Shown one piece after another: positions 47,831-63,558 of a DNA stretch of 64,000 bases. The notes beneath the pieces were generated by a model, which was given only the letters and a program-made list of their open reading frames with translations, ran no database searches and had not been told where the DNA came from. Both the position numbers and the translations under genes were made by a program. This DNA is from Papio anubis (Eukaryota > Chordata > Mammalia > Primates > Cercopithecidae). The stretch's first letter is position 1, and each line of letters starts with the position of its first letter. Location: contig NC_044991.1 in the NCBI RefSeq assembly GCF_008728515.1, forward strand, positions 44,968,968-45,032,967. Direction: 5' to 3'.

Positions 47831-48528
47831 TGATATAATTGACTGTGTTACCAAAATAAAGGAGAAAACCCATATGTTCCTCTTGATTCCATATGATCAT
47901 CTCAACTTGCGTGAATGATAAAAATCTCAAAATATGAAATATCCAAGGAAAATTCCTCAGTGTGATTAAGGGCATCATCTATCAAAAACCTACAGCTAAA
48001 ATCATACTAATTGGTGAAACACTGAACACTTTCTTTCTAACACGGACAGCAGGCAAAAAGGCCATCCACTCATCACTTCTATTCAGTATTTTATTGGATG
48101 CTCCACTAGTACAATAAAGCAAATAAAAGATAAAACTTGGAAAAGAAATAGTAAAAACCGTAGTTATTCTCAGAGGACATGAAATGAATCTAACGAATGA
48201 TGTGCAAGACCTGTTCCCCGAAAAGTATAAACCGTTGCTGAGAGAAATAGAAGACAACCTAGATAGAGAAACATGCCATATTCATGGATTGGAAAACACA
48301 GTAAGCTAGTCATTCTTTCCACATTCAGCTATAGATCCAAAGCAATCTCAATAAAAATTCCAGCAGACATTTTTTAATAAGAAATTGACAAGTTGATTTT
48401 ATAATTTGTATGGGAATTTAAAGGACCTAGAACCACAAAAATCAACTTTAAAAAACATCAGAGTTAGAGGACTTACAGTACCAGACTTTAAGACTTACTG
48501 TTAAGCTACTGTACTGTAATCAAGGCAG
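47831..48528 (+). mobile_element. Older L1M ORF2, part 2
   Basis: Continues ORF2: 'CATATGATCATCTCAACTTG', 'AAACCTACAGCTAAAATCAT', 'CATATTCATGGATTGGAAAA', 'TACTGTAATCAAGGCAGTG'. It stops abruptly at 48528. Confidence 0.82.
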
Positions 48529-49330
48529 TGTTCCTCCACAGAAGAGGCAACCCTAAAAATCAATGTATCAGCTTTGAAATCAGCAGGAATACCATCCAAC
48601 TCTTCTGCAGTTTCACAGCATTCGGAGGGAAGGGAATTACCAGATTTGTTGATGCAGCAGGGTCCACCAAACACTGCAGAAATTATTAAATATTGTCTCA
48701 GAATTATAGACGGAAATTTTTGTCTCAGGAAGAAACCAGCTGGGCATGGTGGCTCATGCCTGTAATCTCAGGACTTTGGGAGACTGAGGCAGGCGGATCA
48801 TGAAGTCAGGAGATCGAGACCATCCTGGCTAACATGGTGGAATCCTGTCTCTACTAAAAATACAAAAAAAAAAAAAAACCCACACACACACACACAAAAT
48901 TAGCTGGGCATGGTGGCACGCACCTGTAGTCCCAGCTACTTGGGAGGCTGAGGCGGGAGAAGTGCTTGAACCTGGGAGGTGGAGGTTGCAGGAGCCGAGA
49001 TCGCGCCACTGCACTCCAGCCTGGGCAACACAGGGAGACTCCATCTCATAAATAAATAAATAAATAAATAAGTAAATGAAACCACATTTTATTCAATGTG
49101 GAGGGCCAGAATAATCACCGGCAGTGTGGATGCTGTTTGTCATCAGATGAAAGAATTGTCTTTACAATAAAGATTTCCAAAATGGGAAATTATATATTCA
49201 ACAACCTTAATAAAACATTCTTTCAAAAAAATGAAAGAGGAAATTTAGATGGACACTTGTATCTCCTGATGTATGTATTTTGGTCAGCTTCTTCACAAGC
49301 TTACCTAACTGCTTACATACCTTAAACTTT
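48529..49330 (+). pseudogene. Unidentified ORF-bearing segment, possible retropseudogene, split by an Alu
   Basis: From 48529 the frame TGT TCC TCC ACA GAA GAG stays open for about 70 codons up to an Alu. Its peptide includes VSALKSAGIPSNSSAVSQH, LPDLLMQQGPPNTAEIIKYC and RIIDGNFCLRKK. After removal of the Alu and one target duplication the frame reads on through HFIQCGGPE to a stop, and a +1/-1 shift gives RIITGSVDAVCHQMKELSLQ. The composition looks like ordinary protein, unlike L1 or Alu translations. AATAAA motifs at 49167 and 49210 could be old polyadenylation signals. I do not recognise the protein. It may instead be an uncatalogued repeat, and I see no clear poly(A) tail or flanking duplication. 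Confidence 0.3.
48739..49077 (+). mobile_element. Alu (Y-like) with expanded internal A/CA tract
   Basis: Both arms present. The middle A-rich linker has grown to poly(A) plus (CA)n at 48866-48898, and the tail is (AAAT)n at 49049-49077. GAAACCA at 48732-48738 and 49078-49084 is the target duplication. Confidence 0.95.
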
Positions 49331-50302
<972 letters not shown>

Positions 50303-50715
50303 TATTTATAAAACTTTAATAAGATCTTCTTGGGACAAGGGTAAACCCTCACAAAGCTAAATAATTTTCTTCCATAACTTTAACTTTGTTCACAAAGTTA
50401 TGTTGAGTGAACAAAGCCAGACATAAAAGAATACTAAGTGAATTATTCTATTTATATGAAGTTTAATAACTGGCCCAACTAAGGTATGGTGATAGAAATC
50501 AGAAAGTGATTGCTTCAAGAAAAGGGCACAAGAGAATTTGGGGGCAGTAATAGAAATGTTCTGTGTGGAAAATGTTCTCTTTAGGATTTGGTTTCATGGG
50601 GGTACAAATCATTAAAAATCATCAAACCCTTTGCTTAACATCTGTGCACTTTATTGTATGTAAAATCATACCTCTATTTTTTGAAAGTCTTAAAAAAGGT
50701 ATTAGCAAGACTATC
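50303..50715. other. Unassigned DNA, possible L1 remnant
   Basis: 'GAACAAAGCCAGACATAAAA' and 'TTTATATGAAGTTTAATAAC' (50409-50470) resemble the L1MB 3' end. Weak. Confidence 0.35.
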
Positions 50716-50935
50716 TTGGTTTGTTTTTGTTTTTTACGAGATAGTATCTTTCTCTGTCATCCAGGCTGGAGTGCAGTGACCCGATTATGACTCACTGTAA
50801 CCTCAAATTCCTGGGTTCAAGAGATCCTCCAGCCTCAGCCTCCCTAGTAGCTAGGACTACAGGGGCACACCACCTCACCTGGCTAATTTTTATTTTATTT
50901 CTTGTCAAGACAGGATCTTACTATGTTCCCCAGGT
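50716..50935 (-). mobile_element. Alu (J-like), truncated
   Basis: From 'TGTTTTTTACGAGATAGTAT' to 'CTTACTATGTTCCCCAG'. The 5' arm of the Alu is largely missing. Confidence 0.9.
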
Positions 50936-50959
50936 AAGACTGTCTTTAAAGAGGCATGT

Positions 50960-51140
50960 AATGTTCGACAGAATGTGCCTTAGAATTAGTCAGACTTGGA
51001 TTTCAATCCTGGAGTCCCTGCTTTACAACCCGGGACAAGTTACAACTTTGATCCTTAGTTTCCTCATCATTAAAGTGGGAATACTATTGATGCTTTGATA
51101 GAATTCTGAAAATTAGTTGAATGATAAAAGTGAAGTGTGT
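50960..51140 (+). mobile_element. MIR SINE
   Basis: MIR order: 'TCAGACTTGGATTTCAATCC', 'GGGACAAGTTACAACTTTGA', 'TCCTTAGTTTCCTCATCATT'. Confidence 0.8.
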
Positions 51141-53460
51141 GTAATAGATGCTACATTTGTTATGATGGGTGGTGGTGGCAGCAGTAGTTGTGGTAGAGGA
51201 AGAGGTGATGGTGGAAGCTGTAGGAAATCTCTCAGGACCGTCACACCACAGGTCCCATTTACACTGCAGTTATGCTTGCAAAGGTGCCATTTGTATTGAC
51301 TATGACAAGAGTGATGCCACCTGAATTTTCACCCTGTTCCTTTGGTGGAAGTGGCAGTGGTTATTAGATTTTGTCAAAATGCAACTCCAACTTGCAAGTT
51401 AATGTTAATAAGATAATGTTAATAAGTTAATAAACCAGCTGGCAAGTGAATTCAGAGTTCCCAGAACAGGAAAAAAAAATTGTTGGAAGCTGCAAGAAAA
51501 GACATTCCTCCCTGAACCCTGCAATTCAAGCCAAAATGGTGGCAAAAGAGCTCTCTCTAAAAACTATCTGATAGAGGTCTACCACTTTGACAGCGCCACA
51601 ACTTAGGTTTTTAAATCAAACCTAAGGTGTGCCTTCAGCATTTCTTTTAAGCTCACCCAGCCAAATAATTTTCCTTTTGAAAGTAGAAGGGAGAATGTTG
51701 CTTACTAGCTATGTTAAATTGCTCTTGTGTGAACCTTGATTACAGGCAGTCTTCTCGTATTCCACTGAGCACTGGATAATGGAACACCTCCAGGATGTAC
51801 TGACCATGAATCCCTTAAAAGAGACTTCAGTTTCACAATAGTGGCCAATGGCATTTAGTCATTGATGGATGTAGTCAGCCAAATACATTTATTGGACCAT
51901 ATTTTAGATTTGACAGGAACCACCGAGATACAAATTGGCCTTAGTCTTAACCAAATTCTAACTGCTTTTGATAACCTAATTCTGATATTATCCAACAAAT
52001 AAAGGCATCTCATCCCTGGCAGGAAGCCAACTGCCTCGGGATGGTTGTTAAGGCACCACCAATAAACCTGTGTACTAAGAAAACATCCCAGACAGCTAAG
52101 TTTGGCAAGTGCACTTAGAAACCACAGGAAAAGTGGCTAATCACTGATTTTACTCGTACCTTTTAAGTTTGCCCAGAATTTCAAATGTAGAAACTTGTGT
52201 TTCTTTTCCATGCTCTTAGGGCTGCCAGGATAATCCATTGGGTCTATTTAGAAAGTCATTTACACAAACAGGAAAAGATTGCGGAAGATTGAATGTATGA
52301 AAAACAGTTTCCTCAGCCTCAAGTTAATTTCTAAGAGTCATTGATAATTTTATTTTTGCCTAATTAGTCTTACATCATTAATTTCTTCCAAGTGATTCAT
52401 TCAACATTGCTCCAAAGCAATAAATAGAAAAACAGAGAGGGAATTTACTGTGTTGTTAAGAGTATAAGTCTTCTCAGGGGTGCGAATAATATGTATTCAG
52501 ATTATTCTCATTTTAATCATGGTGTAGGGTAAGATCTTTGCAAAGATAAATGTCTATTTTAATCTATTACTTGACTTGTAGACCCTCCATGTTAGTTGAA
52601 ATGAAGTGAATAAACTTTTTTGTTTTAGCAACATGAAAAGTAATGAAAACATTAATTTCTCTATCTCTACATACATATGTAGTTATCAGTCACCAATGTG
52701 AACTTAACTTAGAGTATCACCTTGTTACCTTCTAGTACCCAACATTTTAGATAAATATGTACCTTCCCAGCCAGAGTCATGCCTGCTGTTTGCTCACAGG
52801 ACATATAACCATGACATGTAAATGAGACAAATGTACTTAAAAATGATTGACTTTATTATGAACAGGAAATGAGTAATGATTACCTATGATTTTTTTTTTT
52901 TTTGGATTGGGAAGCAGTAGCCAAATGATGAAAGGAATTTTCTCTTGTTTTTTCAATCTCGAGACAAAAAAAAAACTATAATCTTGGTCATGTCATTCTT
53001 GTTTCATGTTAACTTACTAACTTGAGAAAAGATACTGATTTCTGTGATTGTAAATATTGAGAATCCCCCATTGATTTTATGCTGTAACAACTTTTATTAC
53101 ATTATTTTATTAAATGGGTGAGTTACAGATATGGAATCTACTAGGTGTATATTATATGTGCAGGTACTAATGACATCACAGGGCCCAACACATAGTAGGC
53201 ATTTGGCGGACAGCTCTTTAATGAGTGACTGCGTGTTGAGCTTTAGGGTAGAACTTTGAGTTAGGATGGTGCGTAGATACAACATTTTGTTCCCGCTGTC
53301 CTTTCTTCCCAGTAATCTCCAGATTTGAGCTCAAAAGTTGTATTCATCATAGCAGCTTTGGAAAAAAATTAAATCTATGTAAAATACAAATTATGTGGAA
53401 AAATTGTACACAGATTTAAACTTTTAAAATTTTATGTTAAAATATGATTTTTAAGTTCTG
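51141..53460. other. About 2.3 kb of unassigned DNA
   Basis: A GGT/GGA-rich low-complexity patch lies at 51160-51220 and a short TAATGTTAATAAG tandem at 51400-51432. No clear element or exon. It is repeat-poor, so conservation would be worth testing. Confidence 0.4.
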
Positions 53461-53462
53461 GT

Positions 53463-53651
53463 TTGTTTTCTCCTATAAGAGCAGATGATTTGACAACACT
53501 GGGACCCACTTCCTATGTGGCAGTGATTGGTTGGAACCAGGTGGTAGCTGCCCTGTTTGGTGAAGCCTGGGCGCTCCGCTTTCACAGTCCTACACCTGGC
53601 CTGCTTCACAGGCATTTGAGACTAACCCGTGTTGTAGATTTTGAACCCTAA
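53463..53651 (+). other. Isolated 62-codon open frame, moderately GC-rich
   Basis: A pyrimidine tract and AG (TTTGTTTTCTCCTATAAG) precede an open frame with ADDLTTLGPTSYVAVIGWNQ and VVAALFGEAWALRF, ending in a stop after VVDFEP. Composition is far more GC-rich than the flanks. It is not in phase with candidate exon B (an immediate TGA in phase 0). It could be a terminal exon, an old repeat or a conserved element. I do not recognise it. Confidence 0.25.
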
Positions 53652-54377
53652 GCCAAGTCTATCTGCTAGAATACATTTTCATTCCAGTATGATTTGTTCA
53701 AATAATATAGTTTATGTTTTTTAAAAAGTCTTCATCTTGGAATGCTCATTCTGTTTAATCCTAAGGATTAGAATTCCTTTATGATAGTTACAATGTATGA
53801 CTTTTATGTTCCATAAGTAAAGCAATACTGAAAATTTGTGAAAACTTAACATTTTAGTATTAACTAATTGAGACTTTTGGCTATGGTTGAGCTGTTCTCT
53901 CTATTTACATTTCTTTCCAATACTTCTGGATGCAGTACATGGTAGGCACTGACAATTTGCTTTTATGCACTGGAGCTGTCATCACTGTACTGTACATGTT
54001 TGGACTGCACTGTCTGCTGCCATGTTGAAGGGTAAAATGAAACTTAATTTAGGATGAGGGTTATATTAACAATTCACTAGTAGGAGATGCTCAGAGTACT
54101 TGGAAATAGATTTTTCTTCACTTGAAATAGAAAATTAATTTTAAATGTGCTTCCTAAAACAGATTAGAACCCCAATAATTCTTTGATTTCTTCCATTGAT
54201 GGCTTTTGTGAATATCATGGTAAAATTTTGAACAGTTAAGAGTTAGGGATATTACAGTAGCTAATAATGACTGACTAAGAAGGAAGCCTTATTACGTGGC
54301 TTGAGATTTCAGCTATTTAAAAAAACTTCAGTTTACTTAGGAGTAAAAGTTTGATAAAACACAGTATCTCATTTTTT
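53652..54377. other. Unassigned DNA
   Basis: No element or exon recognised. Confidence 0.4.
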
Positions 54378-55338
54378 GAATGAATTATTTATTAAACAAT
54401 TAGCATTGAGTGTCTTCTATATTCAGGTACTTTTCTGGGGACATCATAGTGAACAAAGCAGACAAGAATCCCTGTACTTGAGGACTTACATACTGGTGGG
54501 GGAAATAATGAACAAGATAAGGCCTATACTATGTTTGTGATAAGTACTGAAAAGGGATGTGAAGCTAGGAAAGGGGTTAGGAGGTACAGGGGTTCCAGTG
54601 TTAGGTAGGTTTCACTTCAAAGGTGTCATTCAAGTATAGTCTTGGAGGATTTATGTGAGCAAGGCAAGAACCTATTCCAGGCATAGGGAACAGCAGGTAC
54701 AAGGACTCTCAATTAGGTGTGTGCCTGGTGTGTTGCAGGGGTAGTGAGAAGGCCAGTCTTAATGGGTCAGAGTAGGCAATGGAAGGCCAGATAGATTACA
54801 TAGTTTTTTATCCATGGTCAGTATTTGGGCTTTTCCTCTGAAATGAGAGCCATTGGAGAGTAATGAGCAGTGGAGTGATATGAACTGGCTTACATCTTAA
54901 GAGGTGACTCCAGCTGCTGAAAGGGAGGCTGGGTGGAAAGTTGTTGCCATAGAGATGAGTGATAATAATGACTTGGACTAGAGCATTAGTCACACAGGTC
55001 ATGAGAAGTAGTTGGCTTCTGCGTGTATTTTAAGATAGAGCCAATGGGATTTGCTGATGGGTTGGATAGAGATGTGAGGGAAATAGAAAAGGCAATGATG
55101 ACTCTTAAGATTTTGGCCTAAACAGAAGAATGGAATTGCCATTTACTAGGGTAAGGAAGAAGGTGAAGTGGGGGAAAAAGACTTGTGGGGGAAGTAGCAG
55201 AAACTCAGTTCTGCATATGTTAATTCCAAGATGCCTGTTAGGCATCAAATGGAGAGACCCAAAAGGTAGCTGGATATGTGTGTCTGGAGTTTAGGAGAAA
55301 GGACTAAGATGGAGATACATATTAGGGAATCTCAACAT
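54378..55338 (-). mobile_element. L2, unusually long copy, part 1
   Basis: In reverse it runs from the L2 tail ('TTGAGTGTCTTCTATATTCA') through 'GAACAAAGCAGACAAGAATC', 'AACAGCAGGTACAAGGACTC', 'GGGCTTTTCCTCTGAAATGA', 'GCCAATGGGATTTGCTGATG' and 'TGGAATTGCCATTTACTAGG' to 'CTGGATATGTGTGTCTGGAG'. This covers the 3' UTR and the end of L2 ORF2. It continues after the L1 at 56906. Confidence 0.88.
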
Positions 55339-55556
55339 AATAAATTTTTTTTTTATTATTATACTTTAAGTTCTAGGGTACATGTGCACAACGTGCAGGT
55401 TTGTTACATATGTAGACATGTGCCATGTTGGTGTGCTGCACCCATTAACTCATCATTTACATTAGGTATATCTCCTAATGGTATCCCTCTCTCACACCCT
55501 ACAATAGGAACACAGTGTGTGGTAATCCCCTTCCTGTGTCCAAGTGATCTCATTGT

Positions 55557-56300
55557 TCAGTTCCCACCTATGAGTGAGAACATGCAGTATTTGGTTTTCT
55601 GTTCTTGCAATAGTTTGCTGATAATGATGGTTTCCAGCTGCATCCATGTCCCTACAAAGGACATGAACTCATCCTTTTTTATGGCTGCATTGTATTCCAT
55701 GGTGTATATGTGCCGCATTTTCTTAATCCAGTCTGTCACTGATGGACATTTGGGTTGATTCCAAGTCTTTGCTATTGTGAATAGTGCCGCAATGAACATA
55801 TGTGTGCATGTGTCCTTGCAGCAACATGACTTATAATCCTTTGGGTATATCCCCAGTAGTGGGATGGCTGGGTCAAATGGTATTTCTAATTCTAGATCCT
55901 TGAGGAATCGCCACACTCTTTTCCACAATGGTTGAACTAGTTTACAGTCCCACCAACAGTGTAAAAGTGTTCCTGTTTCTCCACATCCTCTCCAGCACCT
56001 GTTGTTTCTTGATTTTTTAATGATTGCCATTCTAACTGGTGTGAGATGGTATCTCATTGTGGTTTTGATTTGCATTTCTCTGATGGTGAGTGATGATGAG
56101 CATTTTTTCATGTGTCTGTTGGCTGTATGAATGTCTTCTTTTGAGAAGTGTCTGTTCATATCCTTTGCCCACTTTTTGATGGAGTTGTTTGTTTTTTTCT
56201 TGTAAATTTGATTGAGTTCTTTGTAGGTTCTGGATATTAGCCCTTTGTCAGATGAGTAGATTGCAAAAATTTTCTCCCATTCTGTAGGTTGCCTGTTCAC
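55557..56300 (-). pseudogene. L1 ORF2 C-terminal fragment, open for 247 codons
   Basis: ORF2p is the endonuclease and reverse transcriptase of L1. Here only its C-terminal end is open: from [20 protein letters not shown], through the cysteine-rich region ([18 protein letters not shown], the conserved Cys/His cluster), to the natural end MFSLIGGN. The endonuclease and reverse-transcriptase domains are absent because of 5' truncation, and a frameshift lies just upstream (56325-56351), so no active protein can be made. Long openness reflects the youth of the insertion, not function. Confidence 0.9.
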
Positions 56301-56324
56301 TCTGATGGTAGTTTCTTTTGCTGT

Positions 56325-56351
56325 TTAAACTAAAGAAGCTCTTTAGTTTAA
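56325..56351. repeat. 11-bp palindrome from a templated insertion in L1
   Basis: TTAAACTAAAG (56325-56335), spacer AAGCT, then CTTTAGTTTAA (56341-56351). The right arm is normal L1 sequence. The left arm is its inverted copy and replaces the L1 bases GC. Confidence 0.85.
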
Positions 56352-56730
56352 TTAGATCCCATTTGTCGATTTTGGCTTTTGTTGCTGTTGCTTTTGGTGT
56401 TTTAGACATGAAGTCCTTGCCCATACCTATGTCCTGAATGGTATTACCTAGGTTTTCTTCTAGGGTTTTTGTGGTATTAGGTCTAACATTTAAGTCTCTA
56501 ATCCATCTTGAATTAATTTTCGTATAAGGAGTAAGGAAAGGATCCAGTTTCAGCTTTCTACTTATGGCTAGCCAGTTTTCCCAGCACCATTTATTAAATA
56601 GGGAATCCTTTCCCCATTTCTTGTTTTTGTCAGGTTTGTCAAAGATCAGATGGCTGTAGATGTGTGGTATTATTTCTGAGGGCTCTGTTCTGTTCCATTG
56701 GTCTATATCTCTGTTTTGGTACCAGTATCA

Positions 56731-57365
<635 letters not shown>

Positions 57366-57477
57366 TATTATTCTTACCTCAATTTCCAGTGCAACCAGAT
57401 GCTTCACTTTATATCCAAAACACTTCATAGACATTTTTCTTTAAAATGAGTGGAAGAAAGTGGTCTGTTGTGTCTTT
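57366..57477. other. Unassigned DNA
   Basis: Separates two L2 pieces. Confidence 0.4.
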
Positions 57478-57545
57478 GGACACTCCGAACATTTAGTGGT
57501 TGGGGAGATGAGGAAGAATCAGCAAAGGAAAGTGAGGTTAAGTTT
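57478..57545 (-). mobile_element. Second L2 piece, displaced
   Basis: 'CACTCCGAACATTTAGTGGT' and 'GAAGAATCAGCAAAGGAAAG' match an L2 segment that in the consensus lies inside the part already covered near 56960-57000. This is either another L2 copy or a rearrangement. Confidence 0.6.
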
Positions 57546-58349
57546 TGGAGGAAAATAAAAGGAAAGTTTCAGCATATTATTTGTAGTAGTTCCAGGTACA
57601 GCTAGTATTAAAGGAAGGCATTCCTTGACATTTGGGATGAACTAACTTTACAGAGTCACACAGGTCTTTTGAATGCAGGATGTCTGAACCTTTCTGTGCT
57701 CATGTGCCTGTCTAGCTCTAAGAAGGGTAGAACAACATGGAGCGGTACATTTGCAGCTTTTGCCCATGCTCCCGCACTGACCCCTGCTTTTTTTAAAAGA
57801 GAGAGCACTTCCCAGGACCCGGCAGAAGTCAGCTTGAGAAATGCTGCTTTCTGGGTCGCAGTGCCTTAACAGTTCTTTGGGTGCCTCAACAGTTCTTTGG
57901 GGGCACGGGTCAGATCAGTAAGTCAGGAAGCACAAGATTTTGACAAAGAGAACTTTCTTCAAATAAGTTGTTGGTGGTTTGTATTTTTCCCCTGGAAAAT
58001 TCCTCACTGACAGATTAACTGAGATTCTCAGGAAATTGTCCATTACACAAATGGAGAGTGGCCTCATTCTTAATGATAGTTTAAGTGTTAGTCTTTCATT
58101 TCTTTTCAAATAGAAGATGCTCTTTTCAAACTATAGTAAGATTCCTGTTACCTGACAGCTTACCAACCAGAAGACCATAAATGACATTTTGGGTTTCACC
58201 TAGTACAGATCATCAGAATGTTGAGACCAGGTTCCCTATGAAGAGGAAACTGGGCTGTCTTGACTAAGGAAATGGTAACCCAGAGCCTCCCCTTACAGAC
58301 CTGAAAGGAAACCCTCAGTAGTAAAACTCTGTAGAATGTCAAAATCAGA
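57546..58349. other. Unassigned DNA with a 20-bp tandem repeat
   Basis: GTGCCTTAACAGTTCTTTGG (57861-57880) is followed at once by GTGCCTCAACAGTTCTTTGG (57881-57900). Confidence 0.6.
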
Positions 58350-58510
58350 AAGAACTCTGAATATAACTGAGTTGAAGTTTTTCACTTTTACCTACAAAGA
58401 CATTGAAACCCAGAAAGCTAGTGATTTCCAAATCCAGAAACTATCTAATCTATCAACAGAGAGTTGAGGCTCAAACCGATTTCTCTGAGTCCCAGAATCG
58501 TCTTGAAATT
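58350..58510 (-). mobile_element. MIR SINE
   Basis: Reverse MIR: 'AAAGACATTGAAACCCAGAA', 'AGCTAGTGATTTCCAAATCC', 'AGTTGAGGCTCAAACCGATT'. Confidence 0.6.
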
Positions 58511-58679
58511 TGTCGGTAAGATTTGTGCCAGTAGCTTCCCTGAGCAAGCCTTGTTTCACCCTGAAAACCTGCTTTTCCAAAGCCTCCTGCAGTTAGAGGC
58601 ATGTCTCTTAACAGAGCCAGATTTAGAATCCTCCTTCATGGTAAGTCTTCAGGGGGAGTCAAGATAGCCCTAAATTTGG

Positions 58680-58800
58680 AGTGCAGAGGCTTTCATTCAC
58701 AGTTTTCCACTTCTTCTCTGACCATAAGCAAACCACATTACCATTCTGAGTCTCATTTGTTATTCTTTTTTTTAATCTGGAAAAAAATAGGTGTAGTATT
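58680..58800 (+). mobile_element. MIR SINE
   Basis: MIR order: 'CTTCTCTGACCATAAGCAAA', 'CCATTCTGAGTCTCATTTGT', 'AATCTGGAAAAAAATAGG'. Confidence 0.55.
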
Positions 58801-60215
58801 TATCTTTCTGTCTGACGTGGTATTTTGAGGAGATCTCATTGTTGCAGAAGCGCTGTGGAAACTAAAGCATTATGCAAATATAGGGACTTATTGTTAAGGT
58901 TTCACAAGGAACTAGTTTCTGCATCCTGCAAAGACACAATTGCATTCAGAGCGAGATCCATGTGTTCCATTCTTCTGTTCTCCCATAATAACTTACAGAA
59001 TAAATATTTGTTAAATAATGGAGCACTTTTATCACCTGTAGCAAGAGGGAATATTCATGATAATTCTCCACGTAAGTGGTGGAATAATAGGTACTGTGGA
59101 GCTTGCCATGTTTATGTGAGTATCTTCACAGGGCTTTTAACCTAAAAATAGGAGGGAACTCTTATCTGATGTTGCCTCTGACTGAAGTATGGTGTCAGTG
59201 AGCCTGGTGATAGTAAGAACCAAAGTGACCTTGAGGCTGGTACAACATGCTGCTCTCATCAAACGGCATTTTAATCTTATTTTAAGGCTCCTTAAACATG
59301 ATATGTGTATGTGAGAACAATAGAACTTTTTGCCCTCACATATCCCTGTTTCAGTGCTAACAATGAAATTTACCCGAATGTCACCTTTGTGTTTCATCCA
59401 CATTTGCTAGTGATCTTTTATGGCATCCTTGTTTTCAATGTGGAGAATGAGGTATGAGTGACACACAGTAAGATGAATAACATATGGCATTCCTTTCTCA
59501 TTCTGTTGATATTTCTGATTGGTTGGTTGAACTTGGAAATTTTATCTTCAGAATTGCTCTGGCCTATTTAATACTTTTAATTTAAGACAATGAGAAAATA
59601 GAATTAATACTTTTTTTTTGATTCATTAACAATGTATACACAAGCTAAATGAAGTCAGCATCAGAGATTGTCCAAACTCTGAAAGGATGCTCTAGAGACC
59701 GTCTAACCCAGTCTTCATTTTCCATTGCCCAGCATCACACAGGCTTAGTAAGTGGGCATCCAGATCTTTTCACCTATAGTTAATGGATTTTTATTCTATA
59801 AAATATACACATTATTCCAGACTATATTAAGAAGGTTCATGTGAAACTGTCAGCTAGTTGAGTACATCTGCTTTCAGGATGAAGTCTGAAGACCAAATTC
59901 TATTTTTAGAGCAGTTAACCACATTCCAAGGTTTAAAGCTGCACACAAAAAAATGCCTAGAATATACTTATTCACAAATTTGTGTCTCTTTGAAAGACAG
60001 CTCTTAAAAAGCAATGGGCAGGGAACTTCTGGGAAAAGGATGGGGGGTGGGTGGCAGTATCTCCTGATTCAACTCATTAAGACAGAAAAAAATTTAAAAG
60101 CCCACAGTAGAAACAAGACAATAAAATCCAACCAGACGCACTTCCCCAGCCCTTCTCTTGCCTTTCTCTCTGGACTTAGTCATTTAAGGTATATCACATT
60201 TGTGGCACTAAAAGA
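58801..60215. other. Unassigned DNA
   Basis: 59690-59770 ('AGAGACCGTCTAACCCAGTC', 'GCATCACACAGGCTTAGTAA') may be a MIR3/L3-type fragment. A 60-bp block at 59781-59846 recurs at 60680-60745. No exon recognised. Confidence 0.4.
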
Positions 60216-60225
60216 AAGCTGAGGG

Positions 60226-61576
<1,351 letters not shown>

Positions 61577-61578
61577 AA

Positions 61579-61893
<315 letters not shown>

Positions 61894-62192
61894 TTTTTTT
61901 TTTTTTTTTTTTTGTTAAGAGGGAGTGCTGGAGTGCAGTGGCACAGTCTTGGCTCACTGCAACCTCTGCCTCCTGGGGTCAAGTGATTCTCCTGCCTCAG
62001 CCTCCCGAGTAGCTGAGATTTACAGGCATGCGCCACCATTCCCAGCTAATTTTTTTGTTTTTTTAATTTTTAGTAGAGATGGGGTTTTGCCCTGTTGGCC
62101 AGGCTGGTCTCGAACTCCTGACCTCAGAGGATCCGCCCGCCTCAGCCTCCCAAAGTGCTTGGATTACAGGCGTGAACCACCCGCGCCCGGCC
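61894..62192 (-). mobile_element. Alu (S-like)
   Basis: A poly(T) tail, a small deletion ('GTTAAGAGGGAGTGCTGGAG'), then both arms to 'CCCGCGCCCGGCC'. The 13-bp AAAAAAATCTAAG lies right of this Alu (62193-62205) and left of the previous one (61578-61590), so the pair shares one duplication. Confidence 0.95.
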
Positions 62193-62205
62193 AAAAAAAT
62201 CTAAG

Positions 62206-62292
62206 ATTAATCTTTACTATGGCAAACTAGTGTGACTGACTTTTCAACCAAACAGATTGGTCATATCAGTTAAAACACTTAAAATGTTTTCC
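62206..62292. other. Short unassigned spacer
   Basis: Sequence between the Alu pair and the GAPDH copy. It includes CTTAAAATGTTTT next to the poly(T), a possible part of the target duplication. Confidence 0.4.

Positions 62293-63558
<1,266 letters not shown>

Noticed and set aside
50929..50940. CAG|GTAAGA donor at the end of an Alu
   Set aside because: A good donor motif, but the upstream sequence is antisense Alu with no phase-matched acceptor; Alu exonisation is possible yet unsupported.
55276..55758. 160-codon plus-strand frame
   Set aside because: Antisense to the same L1 and crosses the L1/L2 junction.
55557..56300. 247-codon frame as a possible host gene
   Set aside because: It matches the C-terminal end of L1 ORF2, inside a truncated L1.
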